Assembly (NCBI RefSeq): GCF_900109705.1
Contig: NZ_FOAI01000005.1
Coordinates: 186,001-250,000 of the forward strand
Direction of reading: 5' to 3'
Length of the DNA stretch: 64,000 bases
Source of the DNA: Roseivivax marinus
GTDB lineage: Bacteria; Pseudomonadota; Alphaproteobacteria; Rhodobacterales; Rhodobacteraceae
The translations under genes and the position numbers were made by a program. Of this stretch, positions 58,890 to 64,000 are shown one piece after another. Within the stretch, counting starts at the first letter, position 1, and each line of letters begins with the position of its first letter. Below the pieces are notes generated by a model that was not told the origin of the DNA, made no database searches, and worked only from the letters and a program-made list of their open reading frames with translations.

Positions 58890-60143
58890 ATGGTCCAGGT
58901 GTTCATGGCCTCTTGGCCGCTGTTCTTCGGCATCCTGCTGCTGATGGTCGGCAACGGCCTGCAGGGCTCTCTCATGGGCGTGCGCGGCGGCGCGGCCGGC
59001 TTTTCGGCCTTTACCATGTCGGTGGTAATCTCGGCCTACTTCCTGGGCTTCATGATCGCCTCGCGTCTGGCGCCCGAGATGATCCGCCGGGTCGGCCACG
59101 TCCGGGTATTCGCGGCGCTCGGTTCGCTGATCTCGGCGGCGCTCATCATGTTCCCGACGCTCGAGCATCCGGCCGTCTGGATCCTCATGCGGGTGATCCT
59201 CGGCTTCTGCTTCTGCGGGGTCTACGTGACCTCGGAAAGCTGGCTCAACAACGCCGCCACGAACGACACCCGCGGCCAGGCGCTTTCGCTTTACATGATC
59301 ACGCAGATGCTGGGCATCATCCTCGCCCAATCGCTGCTGGTTCTGCCCGATGCCAGCGGCTACCTGCTTTTCGTCATTCCCTCGGTCCTGGTCTCGATCG
59401 CCTTCGCGCCGATCCTGCTGGCAATCTCGCCCACGCCGGCCTTCGAGTCGACGAAGCCCATGAACCTCAAGGAGCTGTTCCGGGCCTCGCCGCTGGGCTT
59501 CGTCGGCATGTCGCTCATGGGGGCGGTCTTCGCGCTGCAGTTCGGCATGGCGGCGGTCTTCGCCTCGGAGGCCCAGTTCACCATCCGGGAGACCTCGATC
59601 TTCGTGGCGGCCTTCTATGTCGGGGCGCTGGTGTTCCAGTATCCGCTGGGCTGGCTGTCTGACCGCATCGACCGCCGCGTGCTGATCGCCGTCGTGGCGC
59701 TGGTCGGCGGAATCGCGGGCGTCGTGGGCCTGCTGTTCACCGGCGCGTTTCCGATCGTCGTCGCGGCGGCGGTGTTCATCGGCGGAGCCGCGAACCCGCT
59801 CTATTCGCTGCTCATCGCCTACACCAACGACTATCTCGAGCGCGAGGACATGGCGAGTGCGTCCGCCGGCCTGATGTTCGTCAACGGTGTCGGCGCCATC
59901 GTCGGCCCGCTGGTTACCGGCTACCTGATGCAGGTGGTGGGGCCGCGCGGCTTCTTCGTTCTGATCGCCGTCCCGATGCTGTGCCTGACGGCCTACGCCT
60001 TCTACCGGATGACCAAGCGCGCGGCGCCGTCGGTCGACGATACCGGCAGCTACACCTACTACGCGCCCACCGGTACGGTGGTCTCGATGGAATACGCCGC
60101 CGAGGACGAGGAGGCCGAACAGGCCACATCGTCCGCGTCGTGA
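58890..60143 (+). CDS. Major facilitator superfamily transporter (YcaD-like)
   Basis: A 417-residue inner-membrane transporter with 12 helices. It has the family-like LQGSLMGVRGGAAG in the first loop and the LSDRIDRRVLI signature in the central region. The acidic C-terminal tail (EDEEAEQATSSAS) is cytosolic. This pattern fits the YcaD/YfkF-type MFS group; the substrate is not known. The DUF924 gene follows 106 bp downstream. Confidence 0.87.
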   Translation: MVQVFMASWPLFFGILLLMVGNGLQGSLMGVRGGAAGFSAFTMSVVISAYFLGFMIASRLAPEMIRRVGHVRVFAALGSLISAALIMFPTLEHPAVWILMRVILGFCFCGVYVTSESWLNNAATNDTRGQALSLYMITQMLGIILAQSLLVLPDASGYLLFVIPSVLVSIAFAPILLAISPTPAFESTKPMNLKELFRASPLGFVGMSLMGAVFALQFGMAAVFASEAQFTIRETSIFVAAFYVGALVFQYPLGWLSDRIDRRVLIAVVALVGGIAGVVGLLFTGAFPIVVAAAVFIGGAANPLYSLLIAYTNDYLEREDMASASAGLMFVNGVGAIVGPLVTGYLMQVVGPRGFFVLIAVPMLCLTAYAFYRMTKRAAPSVDDTGSYTYYAPTGTVVSMEYAAEDEEAEQATSSAS

Positions 60144-60249
60144 CAGCGATGACATGTTTCGTGACTGTGCAACGCGCGCAGAGCCTGCTTACCTGACGGA
60201 ACGCCGGGTGGAGGCGCAAGGGACGCTGGTTGAGGAGAGGGAGGCACGC

Positions 60250-60849
60250 ATGTCCGACGCGATGACGACGACGACGCGCCCCGAGGACATTCTGGGCTAC
60301 TGGATCGACGAGGTCGGCCCCGAGGGCTGGTATCGCCAGGACGACGCCGTGGACGAGACGATCCGCACCCGGTTCCGCGATGCGTGGGACGAGGGGATGG
60401 AAGGGGCCTACGCGCTCTGGCTGACCTATCCTTCGGGGGTGCTGGCCTACGCGATCCTGATGGACCAGTTCCCGCGCAACATGTTCCGCGACGATCCCCG
60501 TGCCTACGCCTCGGACAGGGTCGCCAGCGCCGCCGCCAAGCAGGCGATCGGCCGCAACTGGGACCTCCGCATCGACGAGCCGGCGCGCCAGTTCTTCTAC
60601 CTGCCGCTCATGCATGCCGAGAACCTCTGCGACCAGGACCGCTGCGTGCGCCTGATCTGCGAGCGGATGCCCGAAACAGGGGCAGACAACCTCGTCCACG
60701 CCAAGGCGCACCGCGAGGTGATCCGCCGCTTCGGCCGCTTCCCGCATCGCAATGGCGTGCTGGGGCGCACCTCGACGGCGGACGAGACGGCTTTCATGGA
60801 AGAGGGCGGCTACGGCCGCGTGGTACGCGAGATCAAGGAACCCGCCTGA
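60250..60849 (+). CDS. DUF924 family protein
   Basis: A 199-residue cytosolic protein of the DUF924 family. The pattern ILGYWIDEVGPEGWYRQDDAVDE, ILMDQFPRNMFRDD and FFYLPLMHAENL matches the family core. It looks like a helical, tetratricopeptide-type fold; function is unestablished. GAGGAGAGGGAGG gives a strong ribosome binding site, so the start is sure. A hairpin downstream may terminate it. Confidence 0.9.
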   Translation: MSDAMTTTTRPEDILGYWIDEVGPEGWYRQDDAVDETIRTRFRDAWDEGMEGAYALWLTYPSGVLAYAILMDQFPRNMFRDDPRAYASDRVASAAAKQAIGRNWDLRIDEPARQFFYLPLMHAENLCDQDRCVRLICERMPETGADNLVHAKAHREVIRRFGRFPHRNGVLGRTSTADETAFMEEGGYGRVVREIKEPA

Positions 60850-60862
60850 GAGGCGACGTGGT

Positions 60863-60899
60863 GCCCGGCGGCCGTTGCGGCCGGGCCTCTGGTTTCCTT
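60863..60899 (+). terminator. Probable terminator after the DUF924 gene
   Basis: GCCCGGC (60863-60869) pairs with GCCGGGC (60880-60886) around a GC-rich loop, 13 bp after the stop codon. A weak T-rich run (GGTTTCCTTA) follows. Moderate evidence. Confidence 0.45.
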
Positions 60900-60986
60900 A
60901 GGTCGTGGATCTGCGGATGCGCCAGAGTGACCCGGACGCCGACCCTTCGCGTCGCGCAAAGCCTGCGGTTCGGGCCCGTCGATACC

Positions 60987-61238
60987 TCAGACCGGCGGCG
61001 CGGAGTTTCCGTCCGTGTCCGACGGCGATGCCTTGCGGATGCGATCGACGAGGAAGTCGCGGGCCCGCCGTTCGGCGAGCCGCACTCGGACCGAGGTCAG
61101 GAACGCCTCTTCCAGCGTCGTCGACGCGGCGGCCAGGACGCCCGCCACCTCCACGTAGAGGCGATCCTCGCCCATCTTGTCCTGAGCCTCGAGCACGTCG
61201 CGCGCGAGGTCGTCGGCCAGTGTCTCGATGTAGCTCAT
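60987..61238 (-). CDS. Hypothetical protein (83 aa)
   Basis: A small, acidic-then-basic helical protein (MSYIETLADDLARDVLEAQ at the start, RVRLAERRARDFLVDRIRK near the end) with no recognised domain. GAGGACCC precedes the ATG. It starts 22 bp after the stop codon of the alpha/beta hydrolase, on the same strand, so they likely form a two-gene unit. The function is unknown. Confidence 0.6.
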   Translation of the reverse strand: MSYIETLADDLARDVLEAQDKMGEDRLYVEVAGVLAAASTTLEEAFLTSVRVRLAERRARDFLVDRIRKASPSDTDGNSAPPV

Positions 61239-61260
61239 GGGTCCTCGTCCGCGGGGGCGA

Positions 61261-61914
61261 TCAGCGCGTGGATTCCGTCAGGCGACGCTTCACGTAGTCC
61301 TGAACGGTGTGCACCATCGCGTCCATGTGCTCGCCTTCGAAGAAGTGGCCCGAGCCCTCGATCTCCTCGTGGGTGATCGTGATGCCCTTCTGCTCCTTGA
61401 GCTTGCCCACCAGCGAGGTCGTGTCGCTGGGCGGGGCCACGCGGTCGGCGGTGCCGTTGATGATGAGGCCCGAGGACGGGCAGGGCGCCAGGAACGAGAA
61501 GTCGTACATGTTCGCCGGCGGTGAGGCCGAGATGAAGCCGGTGATCTCGGGGCGCCGCATCAGCAGCTGCATCCCGATCCAAGCGCCGAACGAGAAGCCT
61601 GCGACCCAGCAGTGCTTGGAGTTGGCGTTCATCGACTGCAGGTAGTCCAGCGCCGAGGCCGCGTCCGACAGCTCGCCCACGCCCTGGTCGTATTCGCCCT
61701 GGGACCGGCCGACGCCGCGGAAATTGAACCGCAGCACGGTGAAGCCCATGTTGTAGAAGGCGTAATGGAGGTTGTAGACAACCTTGTTGTTCATCGTCCC
61801 GCCGAACTGCGGGTGCGGATGCAGCACGATGGCGATCGGGGCGTCGCGATCCTTCTGCGGGTGGTAGCGGCCTTCGAGACGGCCTTCGGGACCGGGGAAA
61901 ATCACCTCGGGCAT
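61261..61914 (-). CDS. Alpha/beta hydrolase of the COG2945 type
   Basis: A 217-residue cytosolic hydrolase. The oxyanion region is VLHPHPQFGGTMNNKVV, the nucleophile is Ser in AGFSFGAWIGM, Asp in NGTADRVAPP and His in GSGHFFEG. The pattern of LRFNFRGVGRSQG and the length match the COG2945 group, often annotated as predicted esterase or dienelactone-hydrolase-like. Substrate unknown. It is divergent from iscR, with the Irr box between them, so iron could influence it as well. Confidence 0.88.
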   Translation of the reverse strand: MPEVIFPGPEGRLEGRYHPQKDRDAPIAIVLHPHPQFGGTMNNKVVYNLHYAFYNMGFTVLRFNFRGVGRSQGEYDQGVGELSDAASALDYLQSMNANSKHCWVAGFSFGAWIGMQLLMRRPEITGFISASPPANMYDFSFLAPCPSSGLIINGTADRVAPPSDTTSLVGKLKEQKGITITHEEIEGSGHFFEGEHMDAMVHTVQDYVKRRLTESTR

Positions 61915-61954
61915 AAACGGGCGGCTCCTTCGCGGGGCATCCGTTCTGGGATCG

Positions 61955-61992
61955 TTGACGAAATCCCTCGGATACTTTAGAACGGTTCTAAA
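61955..61992 (+). promoter_or_regulatory. iscR promoter with overlapping Irr box (ICE)
   Basis: TTGACG (-35, 61955-61960), 17 bp, TAGAAC (-10, 61978-61983). The -10 lies within the perfect palindrome TTTAGAA-CGG-TTCTAAA (61976-61992), which is the iron-control element recognised by Irr in alphaproteobacteria. A repressor bound there would cover the -10 and start site. Transcription would begin near 61990, about 110 nt before iscR. The position before iscR-suf agrees with iron regulation of these genes in related bacteria. Confidence 0.8.
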
Positions 61993-62101
61993 CCGGCCGG
62001 GCAGGGTGCCCGAACGGCGTCCGAGGCAGATACGTCTTTGCCCGGACAAGGTCAATTGCCGCGCGGTCTTCCGCCGCGGCCGCGATGAGACGGGCGTCGG
62101 T

Positions 62102-62563
62102 ATGAAACTCAGCACCAAGGGCCGGTACGCGATGGTGGCGCTGGTCGATATCGCCCTGCAACCCGAGGGTTCGCTCGTCACGCTGGGCGACATCGCGCGG
62201 CGGCAGGATGTCTCGGCATCCTATCTCGAACAGTTGTTCGTGAAATTGCGTCGTGCCGACCTCGTGACGTCCGTGCGGGGCCCCGGCGGCGGCTACCGGT
62301 TGGCTCGACCGTCGACCGAGATCCGCGTGGTCGACGTCCTGTCGGCCGTGGACGAGACCGTGGACGCCATGCACAAGGGCGCCGGCGCCTCGGGCGGGCT
62401 GTCCGGGTCGAAGGCGCAATCGCTGTCGAACCGGCTGTGGCAGGGGCTTTCGGCGCATGTCTACGTCTTCCTGCACCAGACGCGGCTGTCGGACATCGTG
62501 GGCAATGCCTTGGTGCCGTGCCCGGCGGTGCCGGCGATCTTCGACGTGGTGGACGAGGCGTGA
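62102..62563 (+). CDS. iscR: Rrf2-family iron-sulfur regulator IscR (single-cysteine type)
   Basis: Fe-S sensing repressor of the isc/suf genes, 153 residues. The winged-helix domain is MKLSTKGRYAMVALVDIA through RGPGGGYRLARP. The three clustered cysteines of E. coli IscR are missing; the only cysteine is in VPCPAVP near the C-terminus. Single-cysteine IscR is known in Rhodobacter, where the cluster is bound in an unusual way. The ATG is the one of MKLSTKGRYAM; a 49-codon open frame upstream crosses the Irr box and is unlikely. The cysteine desulfurase follows after 31 bp. Confidence 0.9.
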   Translation: MKLSTKGRYAMVALVDIALQPEGSLVTLGDIARRQDVSASYLEQLFVKLRRADLVTSVRGPGGGYRLARPSTEIRVVDVLSAVDETVDAMHKGAGASGGLSGSKAQSLSNRLWQGLSAHVYVFLHQTRLSDIVGNALVPCPAVPAIFDVVDEA

Positions 62564-62594
62564 TGCAGCCCCCACGCATGACGAAGGTGTGCGC

Positions 62595-63638
62595 ATGAGC
62601 CGTGTCTACCTCGACTGGAACGCTACCGCTCCGCTTCGGGCCGAGGCGCGCGCGGCGATGATCGGCGCGATGGACGCGGTCGGAAACCCGTCGTCGGTGC
62701 ACGCCGAAGGTCGCTCGGCCAAGCGCATCGTCGAGACGGCGCGCGCGCAGGTCGCGACCGCGTTCGGCGCGGACGGTGCGGACGTGGTCTTCGTCTCCGG
62801 CGCCACGGAGGCGGCGGCGCTCGCTTGCGCCGGACGCGGGCTGACCGGCGCCGACATCGAGCACGACGCCGTTGCCGCCTGGATCGACGCGGTGCTGCCA
62901 GTGGACGACGCCGGCCGCGTGAAGGTCGACGCCCCGGAGACCACCGCGCTACAGGCCGCCAATTCCGAGACCGGCGTGATCCAGGACTTGCCCCAGGGCC
63001 TTGCGGTCGTAGACGCGACGCAGGCCTTCGGAAAGCTGCCGGTGGCCTTCAACTGGATGGGCTGCACCATGGCGCTGATCTCGGCGCACAAGATCGGCGG
63101 GCCCAAAGGCGTGGGCGCGCTCGTTCTGCGCCGGGGCACCGATCTCGCCGCGCAGATCCGTGGCGGCGGGCAGGAGATGGGCCGCAGGTCCGGCACCGAG
63201 AACATCGTGGGCATCGCGGGCTTCGGCGCCGCGGCCGAGGCCGCGGCGCGCGATCTGGACGCGGGCGCCTGGACCGGGGTCGAAAAACTTAGAAACATTC
63301 TAGAAGAGAGCGTTGCAGCTGCCGAGGAAGACACTATTTTCCTAGGCAAGGGCGCTTCCCGGTTGCCCAACACGTCGTGTTTCGCGGTGCCGGGCTGGAA
63401 GGGCGAGACGCAGGTGATGCAGATGGACCTCGCGGGCTTTGCCATCAGCGCCGGATCGGCCTGTTCCAGCGGCAAGGTGCGCGAAAGCCGCGTGCTGCGG
63501 GCGATGGGCCACGACGCGAGCACCGCGTCTTCCGCGATCCGGGTGAGCCTCGGACCGGACACCACCGAGAACGACGTCACCCGCTTCGCAGAGGCGTGGA
63601 CGAAACACGTAAGGAAATTCCGCGCCAAGGCCGCCTGA
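62595..63638 (+). CDS. Cysteine desulfurase, short form (IscS/NifS type)
   Basis: PLP enzyme that supplies sulfur for Fe-S clusters, 347 residues. The PLP lysine lies in ISAHKIGGPKG and the active-site cysteine in SAGSACSSGKV, so the enzyme looks active. The middle (about 65-130) is shortened compared with typical 380-400 residue enzymes. Near the end a run of AT-rich, rare codons (CTT AGA AAC ATT CTA) holds an Irr-box-like palindrome and a possible promoter. It lies between iscR and sufB. Confidence 0.9.
   Translation: MSRVYLDWNATAPLRAEARAAMIGAMDAVGNPSSVHAEGRSAKRIVETARAQVATAFGADGADVVFVSGATEAAALACAGRGLTGADIEHDAVAAWIDAVLPVDDAGRVKVDAPETTALQAANSETGVIQDLPQGLAVVDATQAFGKLPVAFNWMGCTMALISAHKIGGPKGVGALVLRRGTDLAAQIRGGGQEMGRRSGTENIVGIAGFGAAAEAAARDLDAGAWTGVEKLRNILEESVAAAEEDTIFLGKGASRLPNTSCFAVPGWKGETQVMQMDLAGFAISAGSACSSGKVRESRVLRAMGHDASTASSAIRVSLGPDTTENDVTRFAEAWTKHVRKFRAKAA
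63289..63340 (+). promoter_or_regulatory. Intragenic Irr-box-like palindrome and possible internal promoter
   Basis: TTAGAA-ACA-TTCTAG (63289-63303) matches the core of the Irr box seen before iscR (TTAGAA-N3-TTCTAA) with one mismatch. Ten bases further, TTGCAG (63313-63318), 16 bp and TATTTT (63335-63340) form a weak -35/-10 pair. All lie in coding sequence, in codons unlike those of the rest of the gene. It would read into sufB, 359 bp further. Function is inference. Confidence 0.45.
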
Positions 63639-63698
63639 AGCGGACCCGGCGTGTCGCCCGATCCTCGGGCGCTGACGATCAGGAGAGGACGATCCATT

Positions 63699-64000
63699 AT
63701 GGCAGCTCTGGACGAGACCGAAGTCAAAGAGGGCGTCGACCAGGAGACGGTGGACAAGGTCCGCAATCTCGGCGGCAAGTACAAGTACGGCTGGGAAACC
63801 GAGATCGAGATGGACTATGCGCCGAAGGGCCTCACGCCCGATATCGTGCGCCTGATCTCGGAAAAGAACGAAGAACCCCAGTGGATGACCGACTGGCGCA
63901 TGGCGGCCTATGACCGCTGGCTCCAGAAGGAAGAGCCCGACTGGGCGATGGTCGAGTATCCGCAGATCGACTTCCAGGAGCAGTACTACTACGCCCGGCC
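63699..64000 (+). CDS. sufB: SufB, N-terminal part (3' end outside window)
   Basis: Scaffold protein of the SufBCD complex that builds Fe-S clusters. Only the first 100 or so residues are present (MAALDETEVKEGVDQETVDK at the start, then YKYGWETEIEMDYAPKGL and ISEKNEEPQWMTDWR), which are the typical SufB beginning. AGGAG lies 13-17 nt before the ATG with GGACGAT between. The rest, including sufC, D and S, lies beyond the window. Confidence 0.95.
   Translation, partial: MAALDETEVKEGVDQETVDKVRNLGGKYKYGWETEIEMDYAPKGLTPDIVRLISEKNEEPQWMTDWRMAAYDRWLQKEEPDWAMVEYPQIDFQEQYYYAR

Overview
The window reads as a chromosomal segment of a GC-rich alphaproteobacterium of the Rhodobacterales (Roseobacter/Rhodobacter group). 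The placement rests on gene content: CckA, an F1-ATPase zeta-type inhibitor (DUF1476), a single-cysteine IscR heading a suf operon, an Irr-type box, a bactofilin/M23 pair, the trpGDC-moaC-moeA order and an apparently frameshift-free prfB. No rRNA, tRNA, CRISPR array, phage or insertion sequence was found. It looks like core genome with a few accessory or poorly characterised genes. Both ends are cut: mrcA (PBP1A) lacks its start and sufB lacks its end.

Layout. 1-3.0 kb: mrcA and prfB, closed by a perfect palindromic terminator. 3.0-6.8 kb: an XRE regulator with its own operator-like upstream region, then ilvI-ilvH on the minus strand behind a complete attenuator (promoter, 16-residue Ile/Leu/Val leader peptide, antiterminator, terminator). 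7.0-11.5 kb: a Tat-exported serine hydrolase, a class III CoA-transferase and a large membrane protein of unknown function. 11.6-16.7 kb: guaB, an RsmB-type methyltransferase and cckA, the last preceded by a CtrA-like box. 16.7-21.4 kb: a tight minus-strand operon trpG-trpD-ung-trpC-moaC-moeA. 21.5-27.8 kb: a divergent polysaccharide deacetylase with a long acidic linker, a small membrane protein, a radical SAM protein with a LexA-type box 12 bp before its start, and a CHRD/RTX calcium-binding protein. 27.9-33.5 kb: the zeta inhibitor, purC-purS-purQ, and a dctB-dctD pair whose DctD lacks the GAFTGA loop. 33.5-38.9 kb: ABC-F ATPase, YceI, AGCS symporter, ndk, DUF4112 and Pmp3-like proteins. 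39-49.3 kb: aminotransferase, YjbR-like protein, cysS, cimA, an NDUFAF6-like protein, MFS transporter, a shortened CobK, AlkA-type glycosylase, esterase, HNH protein. 49.5-58.4 kb: bactofilin with M23 peptidase, bcp, a giant AsmA/YhdP-like protein, queA, and TadG/TadE-like pilus proteins. 58.9-64 kb: MFS transporter, DUF924, a hydrolase, then iscR-cysteine desulfurase-sufB.

The strongest regulatory signals are the ilvIH attenuator, the Irr box lying on the -10 of the iscR promoter, a second Irr-box-like palindrome inside the cysteine desulfurase gene within a patch of rare codons, the LexA-type repeat before the radical SAM gene, and the operator-like palindrome at the probable start site of the XRE gene. 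No wholly new multi-gene system could be demonstrated. The best candidates for something undescribed are the intragenic Irr/promoter element, the GAFTGA-less DctD and the 596-residue membrane protein.
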